Assembly: GCF_038002345.1 (NCBI RefSeq)
Contig: NZ_JBBOCJ010000001.1
Span: 1,984,001 to 2,048,000, forward strand
Direction of reading: 5' to 3'
From: Paenibacillus sp. FSL M7-0420
Lineage (GTDB): Bacteria > Bacillota > Bacilli > Paenibacillales > Paenibacillaceae
DNA length: 64,000 nucleotides
Positions 52,598 to 61,636 of the stretch are shown here, in pieces (position 1 is the stretch's first letter; each line of letters begins with the position of its first letter). The notes beneath the pieces are model-generated. The model saw nothing but the letters and a program-made list of their open reading frames with translations. It ran no database searches and was not told where the DNA came from. The translations under genes were made by a program, and so were the position numbers.

Positions 52598-54559
52598 ATG
52601 TTAACACCTAAGAAAAAATGGCGGGACGCTGCTCTGGCAATATTGGCTGTGATGGGATTAAGTGCGGGCCTTATATTTCCCGGGAAACATGCCAGTGCGG
52701 AGACAGGGCAAGCCGCTTCACCGGATTCCCGGATTGAATCTCCTGCCAAGCTTGAGGATACGGCAAGTCTGACAGCCTTCGTGGATGGAATGATGGAAGA
52801 GTATATGAACCGGCTGCAAATTCCCGGCGCGGTGATCTCCATCGTCAAGGATGGCAAAATCATTCTGGGCAAAGGGTATGGCAGCTCGAATCTGGAGCAA
52901 GCGGCTCCGGTTGACCCTGCAACCAGCATGTTCCGAATCGCTTCAACGACCAAGCTGTTTACCTGGACAGCTGTGATGCAATTGGTGGAGCAGGGCAAGA
53001 TTGATCTGGACACGGACATTAACACCTACCTGAAATCTGTGAAGATTCCTGCCACTTATCCTGAACCCATCACCATGCGCCATTTGATGACCCATACCGC
53101 AGGCTTTGAAGAGGGCGGAGTTGGTTATCAGATCGTTACTGATCCTGCCGGATTGCCCGGTTCCATCTCGGAGACACTCAATAAACATATGCTGGCACGG
53201 ATCAGACCGCCAGGTGAGATGAGTGCCTATTCTAATTATGGAGCAACGCTTGCAGGTATGATCGTGGAGGATGTCAGCGGTATTCCTTATAATGATTATA
53301 TTCAGATGTATATCTTCGATCCGCTGGACATGAAGCATTCAACGGTAGTTGAGCCTTTGCCGGAGTCATTCATCCCTTACCAGGTGGTAGGGTATAATAG
53401 CGGGAACGGCAGCTTTATTCCTGGCACACCTACATTCGAGGGCGGATTTCGTCCTGCCGGCTCGGGTACTGTATCTGCAATAGACATGGCACATTTCATG
53501 ATCGCGCATCTGCAGAACGGGAAATATGGCAACGGGCAGATTCTGAAGCCTGAGACGGCTGCATTCATGCATTCAACGGCATTCCAGCTCGATAAGCGCC
53601 TGCCGGGAGTAGCTCTCGGATTCGCAGAGAAGCGGGTGAACGGGGTGAGATTAATCTCTCATGGCGGCTCCGATCCCATGTTTAATACGGAATTGTATCT
53701 CGCACCAGCCAAGCAACTGGGGATTTTCTTATCCTACAATGGCGGTCAAGGCAGCGAAGCTGCGACCCATCTGGTCCAGGCCTTGTTCAACCGGTACTAT
53801 CCCGCTCCTGAAGTGAAGCAGCCGGAGTTCTCCGCTTCCGCGGAATCCGTACAGAAATATGCCGGCTCCTATCAATTTACACGCCGCAACATAAGTGATA
53901 TTGACAAGTTCTTTAACTTTTTTGCCCAACTGAATGTTACGATTGTGGATAACAAAATATCCTTGGGAAGCGGCAGTGAACAACAGCTGTACAGAGCAGT
54001 CGCTCCTAACCTGTTTCAGCTGGAGGAAGGGACCGATCAGATCGGCTTCCTTACGGATGAGTCCGGCACAGTAACACATATGCTCCTGGACATGGCTCCG
54101 GAGATGCCGCTGGAGCGTACGCCGCTTTTGGATCAGAGTAAGTTTTGGCTTATCCTCCTTGGTGTCTCAGGATTCATTTTCATCACGGCTTTGCCCGGCC
54201 CCCTCTTCTTCAGACGCAGGTTCAAGGCGATGACGCTCCCGGAAAAGCGGGCTATCCGATTATCTGCGGGAACTGCCGTTTGGGCGCTGTTATCTTTTAT
54301 GACTCTGTTTATGGTTATTATGTCCATGGACATTATGCAGAAGCTCAGCAGTATCAGCCCTTTACTGTCTGTCAGCTTGGTTATGCCAATCATTATGGCG
54401 GGCTTGACCTTAGCAATGCTGGTCTCGGCTATACTGGTATGGAAGAATAAATATTGGACCGCCCTCAGGCGGGTGCATTACACATTAGTGACGCTTTCGG
54501 CTGCCCAACTGACGTTCTTCTTCTACTATTGGAATCTGCTCGGCTGGCAGTTTGGATAA
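52598..54559 (+). CDS. Beta-lactamase-family serine hydrolase with C-terminal membrane helices
   Basis: This is a 653-residue protein. A signal peptide or anchor spans about 13-35. The penicillin-binding-type serine hydrolase domain spans about 60-385 with SxxK in IASTTKLFTW (Ser about 116), YSN in SAYSNYG, and HGG in LISHGGSDP. Four membrane helices follow after residue 510 (FWLILLGVSGFIFITALPG and on). This is the architecture of FmtA/LACTB-like membrane hydrolases that act on D-amino-acid or ester bonds outside the cell. I took ATG 52598 (GCGGAGGGT in front) over ATG 52580. An OmpR-type two-component system follows after 22 bp, so the enzyme and its regulators are one operon. Confidence 0.88.
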   Translation: MLTPKKKWRDAALAILAVMGLSAGLIFPGKHASAETGQAASPDSRIESPAKLEDTASLTAFVDGMMEEYMNRLQIPGAVISIVKDGKIILGKGYGSSNLEQAAPVDPATSMFRIASTTKLFTWTAVMQLVEQGKIDLDTDINTYLKSVKIPATYPEPITMRHLMTHTAGFEEGGVGYQIVTDPAGLPGSISETLNKHMLARIRPPGEMSAYSNYGATLAGMIVEDVSGIPYNDYIQMYIFDPLDMKHSTVVEPLPESFIPYQVVGYNSGNGSFIPGTPTFEGGFRPAGSGTVSAIDMAHFMIAHLQNGKYGNGQILKPETAAFMHSTAFQLDKRLPGVALGFAEKRVNGVRLISHGGSDPMFNTELYLAPAKQLGIFLSYNGGQGSEAATHLVQALFNRYYPAPEVKQPEFSASAESVQKYAGSYQFTRRNISDIDKFFNFFAQLNVTIVDNKISLGSGSEQQLYRAVAPNLFQLEEGTDQIGFLTDESGTVTHMLLDMAPEMPLERTPLLDQSKFWLILLGVSGFIFITALPGPLFFRRRFKAMTLPEKRAIRLSAGTAVWALLSFMTLFMVIMSMDIMQKLSSISPLLSVSLVMPIIMAGLTLAMLVSAILVWKNKYWTALRRVHYTLVTLSAAQLTFFFYYWNLLGWQFG

Positions 54560-54581
54560 CGCTTAAGAGAGAAGGATGATC

Positions 54582-55259
54582 GTGGCTACTATACTGATCG
54601 CGGATGATGATGACAATATCCGGAAGCTGATGTCTCTATATCTGCGCAAGGAAGGGTTCGGCCTCGAAGAAGCCGGGGATGGTACCAAGGCGATGTCCAT
54701 CATTGAGAACTCACATGTCGATCTTGTGATTCTGGATATTATGATGCCGGGACTGAACGGCTGGGAGCTGTGCCGGGAAATCCGGCGTTCGGATGCCAAC
54801 CTGCCCCTTCTCATGGTGACGGCCAAAGCGGAATCGGCCCACAAAGTGAAAGGATTTCAGCTCGGAACGGACGATTATCTGACCAAGCCCTTTGATCCGG
54901 TTGAGCTGGTTATGCGGGTAAAAGCGCTGCTCAAACGCTCACTGGTTGTCACTTCCCAGTCCGTACAGCTTGGCAATGTGGTGCTTAACCGCCGGACTTT
55001 TCAGGTTACACGCGGTGGAATGCCGGTCACGTTACCTTTGAAGGAATTTGATCTTCTGTTTTTGCTGGTCAGCCACCCCAGGCAGATCTTCACCAGAGAA
55101 CAGCTGATCCAGCAAATCTGGGGTTTGAATTATGAAGGGGACGGCAGGACTGTGGATGTGCATGTCAGCCGGCTGAGAGAGAAGTTCAGCGGCAATGGCG
55201 AGGGTTTTCATATCGAAACCGCCCGCGGTCTGGGCTACCGCCTGATTCCTGAGTCATGA
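54582..55259 (+). CDS. OmpR/PhoB-type response regulator
   Basis: This is a 225-residue regulator. The receiver spans 1-120 with acidic pocket ADDDDN, phospho-acceptor D52 in VILDIMMPG and Lys in LTKPFDP. The winged helix spans 130-224 (PLKEFDLLFLLVSHPRQIF, DGRTVDVHVSRLREKF, ARGLGYRL). The start is GTG 54582, with AGAGAAGG six bases upstream; ATG 54576 touches that site. It follows the membrane serine hydrolase by 22 bp and overlaps the kinase gene start by 4 bp (ATGA). The three form an operon that probably answers cell-wall or antibiotic stress, as similar systems do in Firmicutes. Confidence 0.92.
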   Translation: MATILIADDDDNIRKLMSLYLRKEGFGLEEAGDGTKAMSIIENSHVDLVILDIMMPGLNGWELCREIRRSDANLPLLMVTAKAESAHKVKGFQLGTDDYLTKPFDPVELVMRVKALLKRSLVVTSQSVQLGNVVLNRRTFQVTRGGMPVTLPLKEFDLLFLLVSHPRQIFTREQLIQQIWGLNYEGDGRTVDVHVSRLREKFSGNGEGFHIETARGLGYRLIPES

Positions 55260-56614
55260 TCAAGACACTGTATGTTCGGGTCATTCTCACATTTCTCGGC
55301 ATTATTGTCTTTAGTCTGATCTGTTCCTTTTTCATCGGCTTGTATGTATTTCAGAAGCAAATAAGCTATGAGGGACAGAACGAGATGATTACAGTGGGCA
55401 GGGAGATCATTCACCGCTATGATGACGCCAGGCCTGAAGATACGGATGAGTTCCTGAATAGTATGGTTAAGGTATCGGCGCATCCTATCCATTTGTACGA
55501 CCAGTCGGGGGAACATACTTTTTACGGGCTCGCGGATAGTCCGGCTGTTACCATCACTCCCGGGGCTGTCCGGCAAGTGTTGCAGGGGAAGGTCTATCGT
55601 TCTTCCACGGAAGATAATGATACGTTTATTGGAATGCCCTTTATGCTCAAGGGAGAGTGGCGTGCGATGTTCCTGCAGTACTCGGCCGAGAACGAACATA
55701 TTGTCAACCGTCTGGTACTCTTTGTGCTGCTGCTCGTGCTTGTGCTGGGAAGCGGTTGTATTGTTGTGGCTGCCAGATACCTGGTGGAGCCGATCAAGGC
55801 TTTGACTAATGCCACCAGAAGATTGGCCAAGGGTGACTTTGAGGTAGATCTTAAGATGAACCGTGTAGACGAGATCGGAGAGCTGACACAGAGCTATGTG
55901 GAGATGGCGGGGGAATTGAAGCAGCTGGAGCAGATGAGGCAGGATTTCGTCTCTAATGTCTCCCATGAAATCCAGACACCGCTTACCTCCATTTCGGGTT
56001 TTGCCAAGGCACTGCAGAACAATGATTTGATTGCGGAAGAGGAGCGTAAGGACTATCTGGATATCATCATTGCGGAGAGTGGACGTCTGTCACGGCTGAG
56101 TGATAATCTGCTGAAGCTGGCTTCCCTGGATTCCGAGCATCACCCCTTCTCGGCAGTCTCCTTCCGGCTTGATGAGCAGATTAGAACCATCGTGGTGACC
56201 TGTGAGCCGCAATGGGCAGCCCGAAGCATCGTTATCGATCTGGAGCTGCCGGAAGCGGTCTATATCATTGGCGATGAGGATCAGCTGAAGCAGGTGTGGA
56301 TGAATCTGCTGGGCAACAGCATCAAGTTCACGCCTGAAGGCGGGAAGATCCGCATCCGTATAGACCACAGTGCAGCAGAAGTTGCGGTCACGATCAGCGA
56401 TAATGGCATCGGGATCTCCCCGGAAGAGTGGGGTGCGGTATTCCAAAGATTCTATACCATAGACAAGTCGCGGAATGGAAGGAATAACGGGAACGGTCTG
56501 GGACTGGCCATTGTCTCAAAAATCGTCTCCCTGCATCAGGGCAGTATTGAGCTGGACGGTGCGGCAAAAGAGGGAACAACGATTATCGTCAGATTGCCCG
56601 CACGCCAGCCATAA
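55256..56614 (+). CDS. Sensor histidine kinase (HAMP, HisKA, HATPase)
   Basis: This is a 452-residue membrane kinase. TM1 is at about 8-32, a small extracellular domain to about 157, TM2 at about 160-180 and HAMP at about 182-235. The HisKA motif is SNVSHEIQTPLTSI with H237, and the ATPase has N-box MNLLGNSIKFTPEGG, DNGIGI and NGNGLGLAIVSKI. The ATG overlaps the regulator stop (ATGA), so translation is coupled. It is the partner of the OmpR-type regulator. Its last 26 bp overlap the end of the convergent tetR gene on the other strand. Confidence 0.92.
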   Translation: MIKTLYVRVILTFLGIIVFSLICSFFIGLYVFQKQISYEGQNEMITVGREIIHRYDDARPEDTDEFLNSMVKVSAHPIHLYDQSGEHTFYGLADSPAVTITPGAVRQVLQGKVYRSSTEDNDTFIGMPFMLKGEWRAMFLQYSAENEHIVNRLVLFVLLLVLVLGSGCIVVAARYLVEPIKALTNATRRLAKGDFEVDLKMNRVDEIGELTQSYVEMAGELKQLEQMRQDFVSNVSHEIQTPLTSISGFAKALQNNDLIAEEERKDYLDIIIAESGRLSRLSDNLLKLASLDSEHHPFSAVSFRLDEQIRTIVVTCEPQWAARSIVIDLELPEAVYIIGDEDQLKQVWMNLLGNSIKFTPEGGKIRIRIDHSAAEVAVTISDNGIGISPEEWGAVFQRFYTIDKSRNGRNNGNGLGLAIVSKIVSLHQGSIELDGAAKEGTTIIVRLPARQP

Positions 56615-57206
56615 TGAAATCCTTGAATTGCCGGTCCGCTGCCCGGTCTTCCTCCGTAACGGAACCGCCCCGCTGATGAGACAGAATAACGGCTTTTTGT
56701 AAATACATGAAATACAGGTGGGTGGACTTCTGCAGAAGATCCAGCCACTTTTTTTGATACTCTGGAGCCACCGCTACTGTCTCAAGGTTTATGTACCGGG
56801 AATACCAGACCTCCATAGCTCTCTTGAAATCAGGCAGCTCCGCCGGATTCTTGGACAGGGTGCTGTAGTAGACTCCAAAAATGGCATCATAATAGATCAG
56901 TGCCTCGTGATGATCTTTTAATGCCAGATATTGATCCAGAATCTTCTCCAGGGATTGTACAGGCTGGGCAAAATCAAAATCAAACAGCAGCCTGCCAAAC
57001 ATCCGCTCCAGATTATCCACATAGAGCTTAGCAGCTAAGTCTTCCTTGTCCTTATAATGAAGGTACAACGTGCGGCGGGAGACACCGGCTTGTCCGGCGA
57101 TCTGTGCCATATCCGTGCGTTCGATCCCCTGAGTACAGAATAGGCCCAGCGCGGCCTCCTTAATGAGCTCTTTGGTCATTTGCATTTGCTTTTCACGTAA
57201 ATTCAA
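56589..57206 (-). CDS. TetR/AcrR family transcriptional regulator
   Basis: This is a 205-residue regulator with the TetR helix-turn-helix at residues 10-56 (DMAQIAGQAGVSRRTLYLHYKDKEDLAAKLY) and a helical ligand domain rich in Tyr and Phe (YYDAIFGVYYSTLS). The start is TTG at 57206, with AGGAGAG eight bases upstream on the minus strand. It lies 46 bp after the pectin-acetylesterase-like gene and is probably co-transcribed with it, so it may repress its own operon. The 3' end overlaps the convergent kinase gene by 26 bp. Confidence 0.87.
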   Translation of the reverse strand: MNLREKQMQMTKELIKEAALGLFCTQGIERTDMAQIAGQAGVSRRTLYLHYKDKEDLAAKLYVDNLERMFGRLLFDFDFAQPVQSLEKILDQYLALKDHHEALIYYDAIFGVYYSTLSKNPAELPDFKRAMEVWYSRYINLETVAVAPEYQKKWLDLLQKSTHLYFMYLQKAVILSHQRGGSVTEEDRAADRQFKDFIMAGVRAI

Positions 57207-57252
57207 TGATCTTCTCTCCTGTCTTCCTGCGAAAATACCGCTGCTGCAGGAG

Positions 57253-58443
57253 CTACTCCTGAGCAGGTGCTGACGTCCCCAAGAACTTGCTGCCTACCGA
57301 ATAGCGCTTCTGCTGATTGACCGCATCCCCCAGCCACTTCACAAGCTTCACACCATCCTGCTCTGCCTGATAGAAGGTCTCCCGGGTGGAAAAAGTGTGC
57401 GGGGTTGTCCCGTTCTCAGCGTTCAGCCCGTAATCAGTCAGATAGTAATAATAATTAGGAACTGTGGCCGCTAGAGCTGCTATCGATTGCCGCATTTCCT
57501 CTGACCATTCCTTAATGAGCTTCTGGTCCAGTGGCCCGTTGTAATCGTTAATCTTGTTCTGGAAGTGGATCAGAATCTCATCATATACCGAGTAGGCTTG
57601 TAAAAGCACCGTACCTGCAGGCAGCAGCCGGCCATTCGCCCGAAAGGCAGCCCCGATGATATCTGCCTCCGGCGCATAACCGAAGTTTGCAGTGAAATCC
57701 GAGTCCCATTCCTGCTTCATCACCTGCGGCCACTTGTCTGACTTCAGGAAGGAGCTGTCCGCATATTGGAAAATCTCAGAATCCCGGTAATGTGAAGCAA
57801 TCTCGGGCGCCCAGAAGGCGGACCCGAATCCCCCGGCGCTCTCGCCTGCAATCAGCAGCTTCCCGGGCTTAGCCACGTTCGCATAGATCCAGTCAAGGCT
57901 GCTGCGCACATTAGTACGCCCGTTATACCGCATGGTGAAGGTGCTGCCGTCCTCTCGCGGATACGTAGCGGTGCGGTTCCCAATGTGGAAGTCACCTGTT
58001 GAATAAGGGAGGTAGACCACATTCCAGCCGTGAAAAGGATTATCCGGGTTGTCTGTATCCATCATCCCGCCCAGCAAAGTCAGCATATAAAACGGAATGT
58101 CAGCGAAATAGTTGCCTGTATCTCCACCTTTAATAAAGTTCATGAGCTTAATAGGATGTGCAGCGCTCCGGGCATCCCAGCTGACCCCGCCGCCGGAAAA
58201 AAAGATGATCCAGTTGTTGCTCTCACCAGTCTTAGTCCATATGAAATACTCTGATCCATCACTGGAAAGGGTATTCCCGCCCAGCTTGACCTTATTCCAC
58301 TCGTAGGGCTTCACTTCCGTGATTACGGGAGTAGAGGTCACCGGCCGTTGGATTACGAAGGCGTAGACCGCAACAATGGCAATGACAACAACGCTCAACA
58401 ATCCAATACCCGTAAATATCGTGATTTTCTTCATTCTGCTCAT
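57253..58443 (-). CDS. Pectin-acetylesterase-family hydrolase, membrane anchored
   Basis: This is a 396-residue protein. An N-terminal anchor or signal helix (ITIFTGIGLLSVVVIAIVAVY) is followed by an alpha/beta hydrolase-like fold: WIIFFSGGGVSWDARSA, VVYLPYSTGDFHIGNR, and the nucleophile elbow LIAGESAGGFGSAF. This matches the pectin-acetylesterase (Notum-like) family, carboxylesterases that remove acetyl or acyl groups from polysaccharides or proteins. AAGGGGGCG precedes the ATG on the minus strand. It is the first gene of an operon with a TetR regulator. No other pectin genes are near, so the name describes the family and not the proven substrate. Confidence 0.85.
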   Translation of the reverse strand: MSRMKKITIFTGIGLLSVVVIAIVAVYAFVIQRPVTSTPVITEVKPYEWNKVKLGGNTLSSDGSEYFIWTKTGESNNWIIFFSGGGVSWDARSAAHPIKLMNFIKGGDTGNYFADIPFYMLTLLGGMMDTDNPDNPFHGWNVVYLPYSTGDFHIGNRTATYPREDGSTFTMRYNGRTNVRSSLDWIYANVAKPGKLLIAGESAGGFGSAFWAPEIASHYRDSEIFQYADSSFLKSDKWPQVMKQEWDSDFTANFGYAPEADIIGAAFRANGRLLPAGTVLLQAYSVYDEILIHFQNKINDYNGPLDQKLIKEWSEEMRQSIAALAATVPNYYYYLTDYGLNAENGTTPHTFSTRETFYQAEQDGVKLVKWLGDAVNQQKRYSVGSKFLGTSAPAQE

Positions 58444-58611
58444 CTCATCGCCCCCTTAATAGAAGTATACGTCTAGTTAACTCATTGCACAAGGTGTATA
58501 CTTTTTCCCCTGGCGTAATTCAACTTACTCCTTAATTTTTGGTTTTTCATAAATTACGATATAATTATCCCTAAGATTACCAGTGGAATGATAAGGACCT
58601 GGAGGGATTGT

Positions 58612-58962
58612 ATGACACTATCCAAATGCCTCAAGTTTTCAGTCACATTGTTATTTCTCTTAATGTTCAGTACAGCCTGCCAAAGTCATAAGGAGCTAGG
58701 AACAAGCGGCTATATTTCGTTAAATGAATTAGAGAGCTTAGTGGATAATGCAGCCGCACTGAATTGGAGCGATTTTGACAAGTATCCGTATGAGGATATC
58801 GGTTCAGGAGTGTATATCAGAAAGTACCAGATCGAAGGGGAAGGACAGTTGTTAGTTAGGGGAAAAAGTCTGGAAAATCCGCCTGAGCAAATTTCTGTGG
58901 TTGATGCAGAGGGTAAAGAGCGGGAATTTAATCCTGAGAATTTGAGTGAATCCCTTAAGTAA
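58612..58962 (+). CDS. Small lipoprotein of unknown function
   Basis: This is a 116-residue protein with a signal peptide and lipobox FSTAC (Cys at about 21). The mature part is mixed (GYISLNELESLVDNAAALNWSDFDKYPYEDIGSGVYIRKY, with a possible beta hairpin at the end). The start is ATG 58612, with CTGGAGGGAT in front; an in-frame ATG at 58588 has weaker context. It is anchored on the outer face of the membrane. I do not recognise the family. The downstream gene starts 29 bp later but is broken. Confidence 0.65.
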   Translation: MTLSKCLKFSVTLLFLLMFSTACQSHKELGTSGYISLNELESLVDNAAALNWSDFDKYPYEDIGSGVYIRKYQIEGEGQLLVRGKSLENPPEQISVVDAEGKEREFNPENLSESLK

Positions 58963-58991
58963 GTGAAAAGCTCAACGAAGGGCGATGAAAG

Positions 58992-59698
58992 ATGAAAGCG
59001 TTACAAACGATACTCCAAGCCATTCTCTACGTACTGCTGGTTATTGGACTACACTTAATCCTAATTTATTTTTTAGAGATAAGAATGGAGAGATGGGGAA
59101 CAGCGAAGATTTTCTCTGAAACCAACCGCGTATTGGTTCCTAATGGAATGGCCAGGATATCCTCGGCAAATATTTTAAGGTAACAACCCAATACGGTTTG
59201 AAAATGATATTGTCATACAATCGGCTGCGCCGCTCATTTTATATTTGGCCTCCTATTTTTAGCGAAGACCAGTTACATATCCTGACCGACAGGTTCAATG
59301 AACTCTGCGATTATCTACAAGGGACTCTTGAACGTTCGGGAGCACTGCGTATCACCAATCGAAATGTTTTATTTCAATATCAAAGAGTTTAAGGTCTTCA
59401 CCATTAGACGAAGTGGGTTTCATTAGTTCAATCATAGTAGCAAAATTCTTCGAAACATATCCCATATTCAACATCTGGAGCGGATGTTTTGAATACTCCA
59501 GATTCAGGAATGGTAAAAATATTTCTCCCATTACATTCCATAAATGCGGTAAGGGATGAAACTGCATTCGTAGCGAAAAACAGGGGTAAGTGTATTCTTG
59601 CAGGAACAGTCTACGCACCGATTAAAAGCATAGTACTTAAACTTGGTTTGCAATATAAACGAGAGTATCAATTTTCACCTCAAATTAATCTAGAGTAG
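58992..59698 (+). pseudogene. Broken gene of unknown function (membrane-linked)
   Basis: The frame from ATG 58992 gives one membrane helix (LQAILYVLLVIGLHLILIYFL) and ends early at 59183 (ISSANILR). Dropping back one base near 59165 (one G missing) would read ISSGKYFKVTTQYGLKMIL and run on smoothly through FYIWPPIFSEDQLHILTDRFNELCDYL to 59392. A further frame, 59489-59698 (FLPLHSINAVRDETAFVAKNRG...), continues in the same style. At least two lesions are needed to join the three pieces. No family is recognised; the last lesion is less certain than the first. Confidence 0.5.
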
Positions 59699-59746
59699 GC
59701 CTATGCGTTTATCATCGAATTCACATGACAAAGTGGGTGTCAACAA

Positions 59747-60691
59747 ATGAATTTTCTAAAGTTTCGCCTTTTATATGGGATAATTATGCTGTCTTTAATC
59801 TTTTCTGGCTGTACTTATGCGAAAAAAGAGAAGGTTGCTGAAGGTGTGGTTGGAAAGCTAGTTGCGACAAATGAGATAAATAATGTTCACTCCACTATTA
59901 CATCACGTGAATATATTCTAAAGGACAGCTCGAACTCGGTGCTTACACCGGAAAATATCGGCAGTCTTGATAACCGTATTATGGAGTTTGCGCGCAACGA
60001 GATATTTGCAAGGCATGGGTATGTATTCAAGCGGAAGGATTTGCAGGACTATTTTGCCGCCAAGCCTTGGTATCAGCCAGACGCTACTTATAAGGAGCAT
60101 CTTAACCCGGCGGAGAAACAGAACGTTGCGTTACTCCATGACTACGAAGCCAAATACGCTGACTATAAGCTTGAATCTGCCCATAAAGATGACGTCCATT
60201 TACGGAGTTACATAGGCGATTCGAGCTTTAAACAGAAGAAGATGAAAGTGGATCTGAACGGAGATGGCCATGAAGAAGAGATTAAGTTAATCCCTCCTGA
60301 AACGGAATTAGGGGCTTTCAAGTTGAAGGTGAAGGACATCACGATGGAGTTGGGCAGTGAGCTGCTTCCTTATCTGGATATTGTCGATTTGAATATTGAC
60401 GATCCATATTTCGAGATTGCACTTCAAATGGATTCGCAAATGGATTTTCTACGATCAACATCTTTCTATGTCTATGACGGTGAAACGCTCAAGCGGATAG
60501 GTGAACTTCCCGGTTTCTCGGCACACAGCTTGATGTTTGATGGCCATGGGCGAGTGGTCAGCGCAAAAGGAAGCAAGGATTTTCAAACCTGGTTCCGTGA
60601 TTTGGTTTTTCGTCTAAATATCGATCATTCTCTTCAGGAAGAGCACGAGGATTTTTATCCGATGGACCCCCCCAACGCTTTTAACGATTAA
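59747..60691 (+). CDS. YARHG-domain lipoprotein, 5' part, frameshifted
   Basis: This is a 314-residue lipoprotein with lipobox LIFSGC (Cys about 22). The YARHG domain spans about 80-125 (RNEIFARHGYVFKRKDLQDYFAAKPWYQPD), followed by a beta-rich domain. YARHG domains are thought to bind the cell envelope. The frame ends at 60691, just after a run of seven C (60667-60673). With six C the frame would read DPPTLLTIKKEITVQFHID and run into the frame at 60705-60896. It therefore appears to be the main part of a gene of about 382 residues, split by one inserted C. No clear ribosome site was checked beyond the ATG at 59747. Confidence 0.75.
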   Translation: MNFLKFRLLYGIIMLSLIFSGCTYAKKEKVAEGVVGKLVATNEINNVHSTITSREYILKDSSNSVLTPENIGSLDNRIMEFARNEIFARHGYVFKRKDLQDYFAAKPWYQPDATYKEHLNPAEKQNVALLHDYEAKYADYKLESAHKDDVHLRSYIGDSSFKQKKMKVDLNGDGHEEEIKLIPPETELGAFKLKVKDITMELGSELLPYLDIVDLNIDDPYFEIALQMDSQMDFLRSTSFYVYDGETLKRIGELPGFSAHSLMFDGHGRVVSAKGSKDFQTWFRDLVFRLNIDHSLQEEHEDFYPMDPPNAFND

Positions 60692-60704
60692 AAAGGAAAT
60701 TACT

Positions 60705-60896
60705 GTGCAGTTTCATATTGATGATACGGACGAAGCCTTTTCGCTGGAACCCGGAGACAAAGTGAAATTTATGGGTGATGATAAACTCGGCCATATAAAG
60801 TTTCAGACCAGCACGGGTAAGGAAGTCTGGTACACAATGGGCGATGAAGATGTAGACTATAGTGATTTTTTTGATGGGTTGATTTTATATGATTAG
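60705..60896 (+). pseudogene. 3' part of the frameshifted YARHG lipoprotein gene
   Basis: This 63-codon frame (FHIDDTDEAFSLEPGDKVKF...VWYTMGDEDVDYSDFFDGL) has a GTG that could start it, with AAAAAGGAAA in front, but the sequence reads as a continuation of the lipoprotein in the other frame. Independent expression cannot be ruled out. Confidence 0.6.
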
Positions 60897-61088
60897 ACGG
60901 AGGATGACGTTATGGACCTGTTGTAAAAAGTCGGTTTGAACACTTATTTATTCTCACAGGTGGTAGAATCAACGAGTTAACAATCGTTTTACTAAAGAGG
61001 AGCTTTAATACAATAATACGGCAGTCTAGGACTTTTTCAGTTTAAGGCTGTTTTTTATTGGAGTCCATATACTGTTTTTTCTCAGGTT

Positions 61089-61286
61089 ATGATAGTTCTA
61101 TTATTCATAAATCCGTATAGGTCAGCAACATCAGTCATTAACTTTTCTCCGAACAGAATATATCTGAACATGTTTAAGAAATTCACGAAATGTAACGAAA
61201 CTATCCAAGGTGCTGTAGTCGGACCAATAATTGGTATTGCTGTAGTAACGGTAATAATAATTATTATTGGACAAAAACGTGCTTAA
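61089..61286 (+). pseudogene. Broken Mrr-like nuclease gene, N-terminal membrane piece
   Basis: This frame ends with a hydrophobic helix (VVGPIIGIAVVTVIIIIIG) followed by QKRA and a TAA at 61284. The same frame continues directly after the stop (RLKKSGIADIEKMEGVQFERYL) into the nuclease domain at 61323. The stop therefore appears to interrupt a membrane-anchored Mrr-like protein. The upstream start is unclear. Confidence 0.5.
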
Positions 61287-61322
61287 CGTCTGAAGAAGTC
61301 AGGGATTGCCGACATAGAAAAG

Positions 61323-61613
61323 ATGGAAGGAGTTCAATTCGAGAGATACTTATGCCAATTATTCCGAACTCAAGGTTATAAGGCCGAAGTAACAAAGGCT
61401 ACTGGAGATTATGGGGCGGATCTGATTATCCAGAAGGATAATAAAAAGATTTTTATTCAAGCTAAACGCTACAGCAAAAGTGTTGGCATCAAGGCTGTGC
61501 AAGAGACGCAGGCATCTATTGCTCACTATGGAGCATCAGAAGCTTGGGTTGTATCCAACAGTGATTATACAACGGCTGCTTATAATCTGGCGAAATCCAA
61601 CAGGGTAAGCTAA
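61323..61613 (+). pseudogene. Broken Mrr-like nuclease gene, catalytic core
   Basis: Ninety-six codons carry the Mrr-type PD-(D/E)XK core: GADLIIQKDNKKIFIQAKRYSKSVG has the Asp, the Gln and the Lys of the active site (QAK), followed by IKAVQETQASIAHYGASEAWVVS. The frame is lost at about 61609. One added A near AGGGTAAGC would read on as KLINRETLIEMILAMNPG, joining the zinc-ribbon piece. Mrr-like enzymes cut modified DNA. Here the gene is probably inactive. Confidence 0.7.
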
Positions 61614-61636
61614 TTAATCGCGAAACCCTGATTGAA

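Noticed and set aside
59352-59618. Minus-strand 88-codon frame
   Set aside because: It overlaps the broken plus-strand gene, has no clear ribosome site, and no related sequence is recognised. A real gene cannot be fully excluded.
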